A stretch of DNA of 64,000 nucleotides from Leisingera sp. S132 (GCF_025144465.1 NZ_CP083553.1:2912001-2976000), one strand, 5' to 3'; shown: positions 39,422 through 49,033, numbered from the stretch's first letter. Numbers and translations are program-made. The notes: generated from the letters alone by a model not told the origin.

Positions 39422-41928
39422 ATCTGGAGGCGCTGATCACCTCGGTTGTGATGATCGGCCACTCGCTGTTCGGGCCGGACAATCCGCAGATGCTGGAGCA
39501 GCTGCTGGACACCCAGGCAGAGGCCCGGGTCGAGGCGCAGATCATCAATGGCGCGCCTCTCAGCTACAACTGGCAGCACAGCAGCAGTGCCGAAGGCGTT
39601 GATTCACGTGAAAGGCTGCAGATGCCTGCCGATGCGGTGATCGTGACAGAGGCGATCCCGCTGGCCAATCACCTGGAATGGAGCGGCACGGAACAGGCGG
39701 TGGCGCAGTTTTATGAACTCGCGCGCGCCGCCAATCCGGATGTGCGCTTCTATCTGCAGGAGACCTGGCACAGCCTGAACAGCGGCTCCGGCACCGATGT
39801 GCCCTTTGACAAGGGCGCCGGAGTGCCCTGGCGGATTCGGCTGGAGCAGGATCTGCCGCGCTGGCAGGCGGTGGTGGCAGAGGTGAACACGGCCACCGGC
39901 GGCACGGTGAAGCTGTTGCCCGCAGGCCAGGCGATGGCGCGGCTGGATGATGCGATTCAGGCGGGGACCATGCCGGGGCTGTCCAGTATCCGCGATGTCT
40001 TTGCCGATGATATCCACCCCAATGCAACCGGCTTCTACTTTCTGGCGCTGCTGCAATATGCGGTGCTGACGGGCAAGGACCCCGCCGGGCTGCCGCACCG
40101 GCTGACGGACCGCTGGGGGGAACCCTATCCTGCGCCGCCCCGCGAATTGGCAGCCCGTCTGCAAGCCGTCGCCTGGGAGGCCGCGCAGGCACGCGGCGCG
40201 CGCGTTCCGGCCTTGCCTGCCGACCCGCCGCCGCTGCCGCAGGATCCGCCTGTGCCTGTGCTGAACGCGTCTGTACTGGAGGCTGTTTCCTCTGCCGCGC
40301 CGCCCCAGTCCGCAACCCGCCAGCCCATCGCCATCAACCTTGCGGGCATTGCCGACTGGAGCACCCAGGCACCGTTCCTGGATCATTTCAAGACCGCCCG
40401 CCCCTGGATCGGCCATCTGCCCGGGCAATGGGGCGGTGTGGATCATGCCAGCCTGATGGCGGCCGGCTACCTGGATCCGGCGGGCTGGCCCACCGCAATC
40501 CCGCCGGAGCTCAGCTCGATCGGCACGGTGATCCTGACCGACCTGCCCGGGCAAGCGGTATCGCTGGCGGGCCGCTATGTGCTGCGCTTCGAGGGAGAGG
40601 GGATTGTCGAAGTTCTCGGCAGGGCAGAGAACGTCCGCTATGGCAAAGGAGAGGTGCGTTTCGATTTCACCCCCGGCCCGGGCCCCGTGGAAATCCGCAT
40701 CCAGCGGATGGGCCGCAGCGGCGGGTATGTGCGCAATATCACGGTGGTAAAGGAAGAGCATCTGGACGCCTATGATGGCGGCGCGCTGTTCAATCCGCTG
40801 TGGCTGGAGCGGCTGGATGGTTTTGCCGCGCTGCGGTTCATGGATTGGATGGCCACCAATGGATCCGGGCAGACCGGGTGGGAAGAGCGGCCGCTGGTGT
40901 CGGACTATACATGGGCGCTGAAGGGGGTCCCGGCGGAAGTGATGCTGGCACTGGCCAACGAGCTGGATGCCGATCCCTGGTTCAACATGCCCCATATGGC
41001 AGATGACACCTATGTGCGGCGCTTCGCACAGCTGGCAGAGCAAAGATTGAACACTGCCCTGCGTGCCTATGTGGAATACTCCAACGAGGTCTGGAACTGG
41101 CAGTTTCAGCAGGCCGCCTGGGCCGATGCCCAGGCCCGGGCGCGCTGGGGCGGCGAGGGATTGTGGATGCAGTTCTATGGCGGCCGCGCGGCGGAAGTGG
41201 CACAGATCTGGACCGCTGTGTTCGGCGACGGCAGCGCACGGCTGGTGCGGGTGATTTCGTCTCAAACCGGCTGGCTGGGGCTGGAAGAACAGGTGCTGAC
41301 AGCCCCTTTGTGGCAGGCGGAGAATTCCGGACGGCGGGCACCCGCCGCCTATTTTGATGCCTATGCGGTTACCGGGTATTTCGGCGGAGTGCTGGGCCTG
41401 GAGGAGCGTTCCGGGCAGCTGCGTGCCTGGATCGAAGACAGCCGTGCGCAGGCCCACGCGCGCGCGGCAGAGCGCGGGCTGACAGGCGCGGCAGCCGCGG
41501 AGTTTGCAAAACGGCACCAATACGCCGCCGCCAGTGCCCAGGCCGCGGCTGAGCTGCGCGACGGTCTGATCTCCGGCGATCCAGCCGACACGCTGGCGGA
41601 TCTGCTCGGCCGCGTGCTGCCCTACCACGCGGATGCCGCGCAAAAGCACGGGCTGGATCTGATCATGTATGAGGGCGGCAGCCATGTGGTGGGTATTGGC
41701 CCGATGACAGAAGACGCGGAGCTGACCGGCTTTTTCACCCATTTCAATTACACGGATGAGATGGGCGGGCTGTACCGCGACCTGCTGGCAGGCTGGCAGG
41801 CGCTTGGCGGCAGCCTGTTCACCGCCTATGCGGACGTCGGCGCACCCGGAAAATGGGGCAGCTGGGGGGCATTGCGCACCCTAAGCGACCGCAACCCGCG
41901 CTGGAATGCACTGGAGGCGGTGAAATGA
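39418..41928 (+). CDS. SGNH hydrolase fused to a clan-A glycoside hydrolase-like domain
   Basis: An 836-residue fusion. Residues 1-260 are an SGNH domain (GHSLFGPD with Ser16; DDIHPNATG as DxxH), paralogous to the preceding gene product. A proline-rich linker (about 265-290) and a beta-rich segment (about 370-440) lead to a TIM-barrel-like region (about 450-836). That region has two glutamates in clan-A positions: E557 in VEYSNEVWN and E752 in IMYEGGSH. No signal peptide is evident at this start, although the neighbour has one. It may trim or remodel the polysaccharide. ATG overlaps the preceding stop and the following start (both ATGA). Confidence 0.75.
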   Translation: MNLEALITSVVMIGHSLFGPDNPQMLEQLLDTQAEARVEAQIINGAPLSYNWQHSSSAEGVDSRERLQMPADAVIVTEAIPLANHLEWSGTEQAVAQFYELARAANPDVRFYLQETWHSLNSGSGTDVPFDKGAGVPWRIRLEQDLPRWQAVVAEVNTATGGTVKLLPAGQAMARLDDAIQAGTMPGLSSIRDVFADDIHPNATGFYFLALLQYAVLTGKDPAGLPHRLTDRWGEPYPAPPRELAARLQAVAWEAAQARGARVPALPADPPPLPQDPPVPVLNASVLEAVSSAAPPQSATRQPIAINLAGIADWSTQAPFLDHFKTARPWIGHLPGQWGGVDHASLMAAGYLDPAGWPTAIPPELSSIGTVILTDLPGQAVSLAGRYVLRFEGEGIVEVLGRAENVRYGKGEVRFDFTPGPGPVEIRIQRMGRSGGYVRNITVVKEEHLDAYDGGALFNPLWLERLDGFAALRFMDWMATNGSGQTGWEERPLVSDYTWALKGVPAEVMLALANELDADPWFNMPHMADDTYVRRFAQLAEQRLNTALRAYVEYSNEVWNWQFQQAAWADAQARARWGGEGLWMQFYGGRAAEVAQIWTAVFGDGSARLVRVISSQTGWLGLEEQVLTAPLWQAENSGRRAPAAYFDAYAVTGYFGGVLGLEERSGQLRAWIEDSRAQAHARAAERGLTGAAAAEFAKRHQYAAASAQAAAELRDGLISGDPADTLADLLGRVLPYHADAAQKHGLDLIMYEGGSHVVGIGPMTEDAELTGFFTHFNYTDEMGGLYRDLLAGWQALGGSLFTAYADVGAPGKWGSWGALRTLSDRNPRWNALEAVK

Positions 41929-42761
41929 CCCCGCACGTCTCCGTTCTGATTCCGGCCCATAATGAGGCGGACTATATCGGAAGCTGCCTGCAGGCAGTCT
42001 TTGCGTCAGATCCGCTGCCCGCGGGCATGACGGCAGAGGTGCTGGTGCTGGCCAATGGCTGCACCGACGCCACTGCAGAACTGGCCCGTGCTGCTGTTCC
42101 GCCCGAAGGCTGGGAGCTGCAGGTTCTGGAGCTGCCGGAAGGCGGCAAGCTGGGCGCGCTGAATGCCGGTGACGCCGCCGCGCGCGGAGATCTCCTGATC
42201 TATCTGGATGCCGATGTGCAGGTCTCCCCGGAGCTGATCGCGCAGATTGCGGCAGCCTTGGACGGCCGCGCACCGTGCTATGCCAGCGGCTGCCCGCAAG
42301 TGCCCCCGGCCCGCAGCCTGGTGACCCGCGCCTATGCACGGTTCTGGATGCGGCTGCCGTTCTTTTCGGGCGGTGTGCCGGGGTTTGGCGTCTTTGCCAT
42401 GAACCGTACCGGGCGGCAGCGCTGGGGCGTCTGGCCGGACATCATTGCCGACGACATCTTTGCGCGGCTGCACTTCACCCCGCAGGAGCGGGTGCAGGTA
42501 ACGGCTTCCTACAGCTGGCCGATGGTGGAAGGGTTCCGCAATCTGGTGAAAGTGCGGCGGCGGCAGAATGCCGGTGTGGCGGAAGTCGCAGAGAGCTGGC
42601 CGCAATTGATGCAGAACGAGGACACGCCGCGGGTTGGTCCCGGCAGGGCTCTGCGCCTGCTGCTGCGCGATCCGGCCGGGTTCCTGGCCTATGCCGCGGT
42701 TGCGCTGGCGGTGAAAACGCCGCTGTTCGCCTCCCGCAGCCGCTGGACCCGCGGCCGCTGA
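41925..42761 (+). CDS. Family 2 glycosyltransferase
   Basis: A 278-residue GT-A enzyme with VSVLIPAHNEADYIGSCLQAV at the N-terminus, VLANGCTDAT, and LIYLDADVQVSPELI carrying DxD near residue 93. Its later part holds WPDIIADDIFARLHF and ends with a weakly hydrophobic tail. ATG 41925 overlaps the stop of the hydrolase gene (ATGA), closing the coupled series that began with the PKS. It converges on the GT4 gene. Confidence 0.88.
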   Translation: MTPHVSVLIPAHNEADYIGSCLQAVFASDPLPAGMTAEVLVLANGCTDATAELARAAVPPEGWELQVLELPEGGKLGALNAGDAAARGDLLIYLDADVQVSPELIAQIAAALDGRAPCYASGCPQVPPARSLVTRAYARFWMRLPFFSGGVPGFGVFAMNRTGRQRWGVWPDIIADDIFARLHFTPQERVQVTASYSWPMVEGFRNLVKVRRRQNAGVAEVAESWPQLMQNEDTPRVGPGRALRLLLRDPAGFLAYAAVALAVKTPLFASRSRWTRGR

Positions 42762-42785
42762 CAGCCCTTCCGCCGACAGCCCCCG

Positions 42786-42936
42786 CTGCTGACGGGAGGT
42801 CCTCCCGCGCCCGCAGGATGCCCTGGCTGCGCCAGAACACCCTTGGCGGCCTTGGGCGTGGCCCGGCGCAAGGCGCCGGGCCACGCCCAACGGGAGCGGT
42901 GCATCTGCAGATGCGCCGGCGACGGGCGGGAGGGCA
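42786..42936. repeat. Intergenic hairpin repeat, copy 2 (strong stem)
   Basis: The convergent gap holds a perfect 18-bp stem, TTGGGCGTGGCCCGGCGC (42852-42869), a 3-base loop and its complement (42873-42890). GGGAGG and GCGCCCGCAGG-like sequence precede it, and GGGCGGGAGGG follows. The core GGCGGCCTTGGGC matches the copies near 3.8 and 50.7 kb. Confidence 0.75.
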
Positions 42937-42942
42937 GCGCGG

Positions 42943-44151
42943 CTATGTCCCTATGGTTTGGCGGAAATGCCCGGCCAGGCGGGCGGCTTCCCTGGCGCTG
43001 TCATGCCGCTCAAGCACCCTGGTGCGGCCGGCCTGGCCCAATTCGGCACGCCGCTCCTTCGGTGTTTCCGACAGCTCCAGAAGAGCCTCTGCCAGCGCCG
43101 TTTCATCGCCCGCAGGGATCAGCCAGCCCGTTTTGCCCGGCTGCACCAGCTCCGGTGTGCCTGCAACATAGGTGGCAATGACCGGCCGGGCGGCGGCCAT
43201 TGCCTCCATTACCACCATCGGCAGCCCCTCGGCAAAGGAAGGCATCACCAGCGCATGGGCGCGGCCCAGCTCCTGCCGCACGCCGTCTTCTGCCAGCCAG
43301 CCGGTCAGCGTGATATTCCGCTGCAGCCCGAGTTCGGCAATGGCCGCCTCCAGGTCCGGGCGCATTTCCCCGTCGCCGATCAAAGCCAGCTGCGCATCCG
43401 GGACCTGCGCCACCAGCTGAGCCATGGCCCGGACCAGCACCATTTGCCCCTTCTGCTCGACAAACCGTCCGATGGCGGCAAGCCGCAGCGGTCCGCCGGG
43501 CAGCGGCACCGGGCCGGCAAAGCGCTCTGGTTCGATGCCGCAATGCACCACTTTCAGGCTGTCCCATTTGGCAAACGGCGCCCAGCGGCTGAGCTGGCTC
43601 TTGCCGAAACTGCTGACACCCGCTGTGAAGGCCGCGCGGCTGATCTTCTCGCCCAGCGACAGCGCATGGGGGGCATCGAATTCCTCCGGCCCATGCACGG
43701 TGAAACTGTAGGCGGGGCCGCCCAGCACATGCGCCAGCATCGCCACCGCCGCAGAATTGGTGCCGAAATGCGCATGCATGTGCTGCACGCCTTCCGCCGC
43801 GCAGCGCTGTTTCACATGGGCCGCTTCAGCCAGATAGATGAGGTGGCGCAGCCCCCCCTTGTCCGAGGCGCGTGCCAGTTGAAGCGCCAGCGCCAGCGCC
43901 TTCGGAAAACGGCGCGGCGCCGCCAATGCCTGCCGCACCAGCGCCGCCAGAAGGCGGACCGGGCCAGCCTGCAGCACATATTCCGTGCGCGCGGCCTCTG
44001 CCTGATCGCCGGGGTCGGCCAGCGCGCTGTCAGAGGGCCGCATCGCCAGGCGCAGGACCTCCGCGCCCTGCTGCTCCAGCGCCTGCAGCTCGCGGCGGAT
44101 AAAGCTGTGCGAGGGCTGCGGATAGGTGTTCAGGACATAGGCGATTTTCAA
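42943..44151 (-). CDS. Family 4 glycosyltransferase (GT-B fold)
   Basis: A 402-residue enzyme. The N-terminal domain is MKIAYVLNTYPQPSHSFIRREL, then HMHAHFGTNSAAVAMLA and VHGPEEFD. The C-terminal domain has LAAIGRFVEQKGQMVLVRAMA, LIGDGEMRPDLEAAI, and VMPSFAEGLPMVVMEAMAAARPVIAT, the E-x7-E donor-binding motif. Length and motifs are standard for EPS transferases. It is divergent from the flippase gene across a 236-base promoter region in which I see no other gene. Confidence 0.92.
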   Translation of the reverse strand: MKIAYVLNTYPQPSHSFIRRELQALEQQGAEVLRLAMRPSDSALADPGDQAEAARTEYVLQAGPVRLLAALVRQALAAPRRFPKALALALQLARASDKGGLRHLIYLAEAAHVKQRCAAEGVQHMHAHFGTNSAAVAMLAHVLGGPAYSFTVHGPEEFDAPHALSLGEKISRAAFTAGVSSFGKSQLSRWAPFAKWDSLKVVHCGIEPERFAGPVPLPGGPLRLAAIGRFVEQKGQMVLVRAMAQLVAQVPDAQLALIGDGEMRPDLEAAIAELGLQRNITLTGWLAEDGVRQELGRAHALVMPSFAEGLPMVVMEAMAAARPVIATYVAGTPELVQPGKTGWLIPAGDETALAEALLELSETPKERRAELGQAGRTRVLERHDSAREAARLAGHFRQTIGT

Positions 44152-44387
44152 CGCGGCGGCTTCCCGGCAAATGCATGTATCCGCGGCAGGTTAGCGGTGG
44201 TTTGGCGGCTTGCCCAGCACCCTGTGCCGCTTGTCCAGCGGGCGTGGAGAATGCAGCACAGGCGCCGGGATTGTCGCTGAATTTCAGCCGCTTGCGCATC
44301 GCTCAGCCGCCATTGCCGCCGCAAGATTGACGCCCCTGCCCCGCCCGCCTAGCCTGCAGCATACAGGTTTAGGGGATTTGCGCCGGA

Positions 44388-45758
44388 ATGCAGCGGGTTG
44401 CTTCGCTTTTTGCCGGTCAGGGGATGATGGCGCGGGTGCTGCGCTCGGCCTCCTGGCTGATGATCGGGTATGGCGGCAGCCAGGCCTTGCGGCTGGCCTC
44501 CAACCTGATCCTGACGCGCATCCTGTTTCCCGAGGCCTTTGGCCTGATGGCACTGGTCACGGTGGTGACGGTGGGTCTGTCGCTGTTTTCGGACGTGGGC
44601 ATCGGGCCGTCGATTGCCCAGAACACGCGCGGCGACGATCCGGCGTTTCTGGACACCGCCTGGACCATTCAGGTGATCCGCGGATTTGCCCTGTGGGCGC
44701 TGACGGCGCTCCTGGCCTGGCCTGCGGCCGCATTCTATGGCACGCCGGAGCTGCTGATCTACCTCCCCATCGCGGGGGCTGGCCTGGCCATTGCCGGCTT
44801 CAACCCGACCCGGATCGAAACCGCGCACCGGCATCTGCTGGCGGGGCGGGTCACGGCGCTGGATCTGGCGGGCCAGGCCATTGGGCTGGCGGCGATGGTG
44901 CTGCTGGCACTGGCCACGCAATCGGTGATCGCACTTGTGCTGGGCGGGGTCATTCAGGCCGCGGCCAAGCTGGTGCTGTGCCACTTCGGCCTGCCGGGGG
45001 CGGCCAACCGGTTCCGCTGGGAGCAAGCGGCAGCGCGGGAGCTCATCCATTTCGGCAAGTGGATCTTCCTGTCCACCGCCTTCTGGTTCCTGACCTCGCA
45101 GGGGGACCGGGCGATCCTGGGCAAGTTCGTGCCGCTGGAAGTGCTGGGGATCTACAACATCGGCTATTTCCTGGCGAGCTTTCCGATGCTTCTGGGCCAT
45201 GCGGTGAACCAGCGGCTGATGATCCCGGTTTACCGCGACAAGCCTGCGCGGGAGGCGCCTGAGAACCTGCGGCGGCAGCGGCAGCTGCGCTGCGGGCTGA
45301 CGGGCGCCATCCTGGGATTGCTGCTGCTGATGGCCTGGGCCGGGCCGTGGCTGGTCCAGTTCCTTTATGATGACCGCTATGTGCAGGCCGGGCCGATGAT
45401 CGTGCTGATCGCCCTGGCGCTGGCGCCTGCGGTGATCACCATGACCTATGACCAGGCGGCGCTGGCGGCGGGCGACAGCCGCGGGTTCTTTGTGTTTTCA
45501 GCCGCCCGCGCCTGCCTCCAGACAGGTCTGTTTCTGGGCGGTGTGGCCTGGTTCGGGCTGGCAGGCGGAATTGCTGCACTGGGGCTGGCGATGCTGGCGG
45601 CCTATCCGGTGCTGGTGCGGCTGGCGCGCAGGCATCACGTCTGGGACCCGCTGCATGATGCCGGTTATGTGCTGCTGAGCGGCGCGGCAGGCGGCGCTGC
45701 CCTCAGCTGGCATTGGGCGGAAATCACGGAGATGGCATCAGCTCTGGGAACGCCTTAA
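44388..45758 (+). CDS. Wzx-like oligosaccharide flippase
   Basis: A 456-residue membrane protein of the polysaccharide transport (MATE/MOP) superfamily. About twelve to fourteen hydrophobic segments begin at residue 20 with WLMIGYGGSQALRLASNLILTRILFPEAFGLMALV, the usual Wzx start. Charged residues on the loops (ETAHRHLL, RDKPAREAPENLRRQRQ) fit an inner membrane topology. It probably flips lipid-linked repeat units to the periplasm. ATG 44388 is used; ATG 44424 would remove a short N-terminal tail. It converges on the wzz-like gene with no strong terminator between. Confidence 0.88.
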   Translation: MQRVASLFAGQGMMARVLRSASWLMIGYGGSQALRLASNLILTRILFPEAFGLMALVTVVTVGLSLFSDVGIGPSIAQNTRGDDPAFLDTAWTIQVIRGFALWALTALLAWPAAAFYGTPELLIYLPIAGAGLAIAGFNPTRIETAHRHLLAGRVTALDLAGQAIGLAAMVLLALATQSVIALVLGGVIQAAAKLVLCHFGLPGAANRFRWEQAAARELIHFGKWIFLSTAFWFLTSQGDRAILGKFVPLEVLGIYNIGYFLASFPMLLGHAVNQRLMIPVYRDKPAREAPENLRRQRQLRCGLTGAILGLLLLMAWAGPWLVQFLYDDRYVQAGPMIVLIALALAPAVITMTYDQAALAAGDSRGFFVFSAARACLQTGLFLGGVAWFGLAGGIAALGLAMLAAYPVLVRLARRHHVWDPLHDAGYVLLSGAAGGAALSWHWAEITEMASALGTP

Positions 45759-45865
45759 ACACAGCCTGCAAACCAGGTTAAACTGCAACCGGAAGACGAA
45801 AGACAGCCGCGGGTGGAAGCGGCGCTCATTGCTTGCCCGCCGCAAGGGCAGAAACCCAATACCGT

Positions 45866-47107
45866 CTAGGACTTGCGCCGGAACAGCCCGCGGCGCGGCG
45901 GGCGGGTGTCCAGCACCGGGATGGAAACCACCGGCACCAGGCCGGTTTCCCGCTCCATCTGTGCGGCGGTGCGCAGCACCGGGTGGCGCAGTTCCTGCAG
46001 GAAGGCGGCCAGCAAGGCCAGGATGACGCTGGCCGCGGCCCCCATCAGCGCCTTGGTTTTGCGGGCGCCGGTCACCGGGTAGTCGGGCAGCGGCGCGGGT
46101 TCGATCACCGTCAGCCGCTCTGCCTGATGGCTGGTCTCCAGCCGGAAGCCAACCTCGGCCTCGTTGCGGCGGGCGGTCATCTGTGCCAGCTCGCCCTGCA
46201 ACTGCTCCAGCCGGCGGTCATATGCGCCGAGCTGGCGCTCAACTTCCGGAGTGGTCTGCAAGGAGGCCTCCAGCCCGGTCTTGCGCTGGGTCAGCAGCGC
46301 CTCCTGCGCGTCCAGCGTCGCCAGCTGCTGTTCGGCCTCCTCCTGCAGGCGGCGGGCGGTGGCGGCGCGTTCTGTCGACTGGGCGCGGTCGGCAGCGCGG
46401 CGGATTTCGATCCGCTCGCGGGCAATTTCCAGAAGGCCCTCGTTCATCGCGGCGATTTCAGCCCTGCGGAATTCGATGGTTCCGGGCAGGGTCACGTCGT
46501 TTGCGTTGCGGTAGGCGGCGATCTCATCCTCCAGCGCTGCAACCTGATCCGCCAGGGCCGCTTCCTTCTGAACAAAGAAGCTGAGGGTTTCCCGGGCCTG
46601 GTCAATACGGGTCGCCATGCTGAGTTCAATCGTGCGGCGTCCGAACTCGCTGGCGACCTGCTGCGCCTGCTCTGCTGTGGGCATCCGGGCGGTGATGGTC
46701 AGCACCGAAATTGTGCCGTCATCGGCAAACCCCTCGCGGGCGGCCGCAACGCCAGTGATCTGCACCGATGTCCGCAGCTGCACCACTTTCTGCAATTCGG
46801 TCAGGGAGTCCTGGTCCGCATAGAGGCCGAATTTCCCGATAATTTCGAGCAATGTCCCACGGGCCATCAGCCGCTGCTCTATCAGCTGCATGCGCCGCGC
46901 CGAGGAGCCTTCGACCGTGGATTTGGCAAGTTCGCCTGCAATCTGCGGCTGGGTGATCTGAAGCACCTCTGCCGTTTCATATTCATGCTGCTGGCTGGCG
47001 GCGAACCACAGGGACACAAGACAGCCGAAGACAAACACGCAAGCGATGGTGAACAGCCTGCGCCGCACCATGTCGAGAAAATCGCCCAGTGAGTAGATCG
47101 GCCCCAT
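45866..47107 (-). CDS. Wzz-like polysaccharide chain-length/co-polymerase protein
   Basis: A 413-residue protein. The N-terminus has the Wzz pattern with a membrane segment (residues 19-37, FTIACVFVFGCLVSLWF). A long periplasmic coiled-coil follows (about 155-310, rich in A, E, Q and R), and a second membrane segment lies near residue 370 (ALMGAAASVILALLAAFL) before a basic cytoplasmic tail. The proline-rich PDYPVTGARK just before the second segment is typical. It has no kinase domain; the next gene upstream supplies an ATPase-like protein, giving a split co-polymerase/kinase arrangement. Confidence 0.87.
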   Translation of the reverse strand: MGPIYSLGDFLDMVRRRLFTIACVFVFGCLVSLWFAASQQHEYETAEVLQITQPQIAGELAKSTVEGSSARRMQLIEQRLMARGTLLEIIGKFGLYADQDSLTELQKVVQLRTSVQITGVAAAREGFADDGTISVLTITARMPTAEQAQQVASEFGRRTIELSMATRIDQARETLSFFVQKEAALADQVAALEDEIAAYRNANDVTLPGTIEFRRAEIAAMNEGLLEIARERIEIRRAADRAQSTERAATARRLQEEAEQQLATLDAQEALLTQRKTGLEASLQTTPEVERQLGAYDRRLEQLQGELAQMTARRNEAEVGFRLETSHQAERLTVIEPAPLPDYPVTGARKTKALMGAAASVILALLAAFLQELRHPVLRTAAQMERETGLVPVVSIPVLDTRPPRRGLFRRKS

Positions 47108-47225
47108 CTGTCTGCTCTCATGCCGCCGGGGTCCCCGGCCGTTCCAATCCGTTCAAGCCGCACACAAGGCCGCCGTTCCCGGTTTTACACCATAGCAACC
47201 GGGCGAAACTATGGCGCATCAGCGC

Positions 47226-48152
47226 TCAGTTCAGCGGGCTGTCCGACCTGCGCGCGCGGTTCAGAACCACCCCCAGCAGCTCCGTTTGGCCTGCAAGCAT
47301 CTTCTCGCAGGCGGCCAGTTGCGCCGCGGTGGTGCTGGTGCCGTCAGATATCAGCAGCACGCCGTCCACCTGCGGCAGGAAGGCGGCGGTGTCGTCATGT
47401 TCCAGCACCGGAGGCAGATCGAACAGCACGGTGTCCGCGCCGCTGCGCAGCATCAAGTCGTCCACGGCTGCGCTGCAGCTCCGGCTATGAAGGATCTCGG
47501 CGGCGTCCTGGTCCAGCGCGCTGTTCAGCCCGACCGCCAGCGATGGCAGCGGGCGCAGCAGCTGGTCTTCCATTTGAACTGCGCCGGACAGGAAAGCCGC
47601 CATATCAGCAGTTTCCTCAATCCCCATCGCCCGTGCAATTCCCGGGCGGCGGAAGTTCATGTCCATCAGCACGGTGCGGCTGCCGGGCACCCGGGCCAGG
47701 CTCAGCGCGAGGTTGACCGCTGAGAAGGTGCTGCCGCAGCATGCGGCCGGGGCAGTCACGGCAACCCGTTTCCAGCCGCGCGCCCTGAGAGTGTGCGACA
47801 GCCGGGTGCGGAGCAGATCGAAGGATTTGGCGGCGGGCGCAGCGCGGAACCGGCTGACCAGCGGCAGCCGCGTCTTATGCTCCGCTGTTCCCGGGAAGGG
47901 AACCTGCCGGATCCGCTCCCAGGGTTCCGGCAAAGCGGCGGGCAGTTGAATGGAACCAGCCGAAGAGGGCGCGTCCAGGGGACGCTGCCGCGGCGCGCCG
48001 GATGCCGCGGGTGCAGCCTCCGCCGGAGCACGGCGGCGGCGGAACCGCTTGAACCCTTGCTCGCTCATGCCGACCTCGTCATCCTTCTCCAACATCCGGG
48101 TGCCGCGCACCGGGCTGGCAGTGGCGGCCCCTGATACAGCAAAATGCTTCAC
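47226..48152 (-). CDS. BY-kinase/CpsD-like ATPase with degenerate P-loop
   Basis: A 308-residue protein related to capsular tyrosine kinase domains. The region around residues 125-165 reads VAVTAPAACCGSTFSAVNLAL and VLMDMNFRRPG. These sit where normal members have PGEGKSTxAxNLA (Walker A) and LLIDxDLRRP (Walker A'). The Walker A lysine is missing (GKST becomes CGST). A Walker B-like VLFDLPPVL remains, and no tyrosine cluster is found at the C-terminus. It may regulate chain length without kinase activity. GTG 48152 is preferred for its AAGGAG site 7 bases upstream; ATG at 48095 or 48068 are alternatives. Confidence 0.8.
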   Translation of the reverse strand: MKHFAVSGAATASPVRGTRMLEKDDEVGMSEQGFKRFRRRRAPAEAAPAASGAPRQRPLDAPSSAGSIQLPAALPEPWERIRQVPFPGTAEHKTRLPLVSRFRAAPAAKSFDLLRTRLSHTLRARGWKRVAVTAPAACCGSTFSAVNLALSLARVPGSRTVLMDMNFRRPGIARAMGIEETADMAAFLSGAVQMEDQLLRPLPSLAVGLNSALDQDAAEILHSRSCSAAVDDLMLRSGADTVLFDLPPVLEHDDTAAFLPQVDGVLLISDGTSTTAAQLAACEKMLAGQTELLGVVLNRARRSDSPLN

Positions 48153-48226
48153 AACCGTGCTCCTTGCAATGGCCGAACAGTCTGATGCCGGCGCGCAGGA
48201 CGCAGGCAGAGCATACTGGAAACGCG

Positions 48227-49033
48227 TTAATATCCTGTCCCCTTCAGCACCACGCCGGCTGTGCGCCAGATCAGCGCCAGGTCCCCGGCCAGCGACAGCC
48301 CGCGCCGGTAATCCGCATCCGCCCGGGCGCGGCTTGCAAAACTGCCCTCGTTGCGGACGGAGACCTGCCAGACGCCGGTTAGTCCCGGCCGCAGGGCAAA
48401 ATAGGCCCGCGCATCGCCGTAGAGCGGCAGCTGCTGCGGCATCATCGGGCGCGGACCGACCAGGCTCATCTCCCCCTTCGCAACGTTCCACAATTGCGGC
48501 AGTTCATCCAATGAGGTGGCACGCAGGAACCGGCCGACGCGGGTGATCCGGGGATCATTCTTGAGTTTCTGGGTCTTGTCCCATTCCCGGCGCAAGGCCG
48601 GATCGGTGGCCAGGTAATGCTGCAGCAGCCGGTCCGCATCGCGCACCATGGTGCGCAGCTTCAGGATGCGGAACCGCTTACCGCCGCGGCCCAGCCGGGC
48701 CTGGGTGTAAAAGGGCTGCCCGCCCTCAAGCCAGAGCGCTGCTGCACAAACCGCAATCAAGGGAAGGACGACCGGCAGGCTCAGCAGCACCAGCAGCAGA
48801 TCGAGGATCCGCTTGCCGCTTGCCGGATAGCCGCTTCTAAGGCGGCCGCCCGTGCCCGCCTCTGCGTTCCAGCCGGCCTGTCCCGCCGCCGCAAAACTGT
48901 TCAAAGCAGAGTTCACATTGGCCGGTTGCATCTGCAGCGGACGGAGGAAAGCAACGGCCTTGGACGCCAGCCTTCCCTCAACCTCAACCCGCGCAAAGGA
49001 CAGCCCCGCCCCTCCGGAAGCCGCATCTCTCAT
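48227..49033 (-). CDS. ExoY-type undecaprenyl-phosphate sugar transferase (priming glycosyltransferase)
   Basis: A 268-residue bacterial sugar transferase (PF02397). One hydrophobic segment (about residues 75-100, LLLVLLSLPVVLPLIAVCAAAL) is followed by the catalytic domain: FYTQARLGRGGKRFRILKLRTM, SLDELPQLWNVAKGEMSLVGPRP and YFALRPGLTGVWQVS. Family members transfer a sugar-1-phosphate (galactose or glucose) to undecaprenyl phosphate, the first step of EPS repeat-unit synthesis. ATG 49033 with a GAGG site is used; a longer frame to 49120 is unsupported. It heads the minus-strand exoY-kinase-like-wzz group. Confidence 0.92.
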   Translation of the reverse strand: MRDAASGGAGLSFARVEVEGRLASKAVAFLRPLQMQPANVNSALNSFAAAGQAGWNAEAGTGGRLRSGYPASGKRILDLLLVLLSLPVVLPLIAVCAAALWLEGGQPFYTQARLGRGGKRFRILKLRTMVRDADRLLQHYLATDPALRREWDKTQKLKNDPRITRVGRFLRATSLDELPQLWNVAKGEMSLVGPRPMMPQQLPLYGDARAYFALRPGLTGVWQVSVRNEGSFASRARADADYRRGLSLAGDLALIWRTAGVVLKGTGY

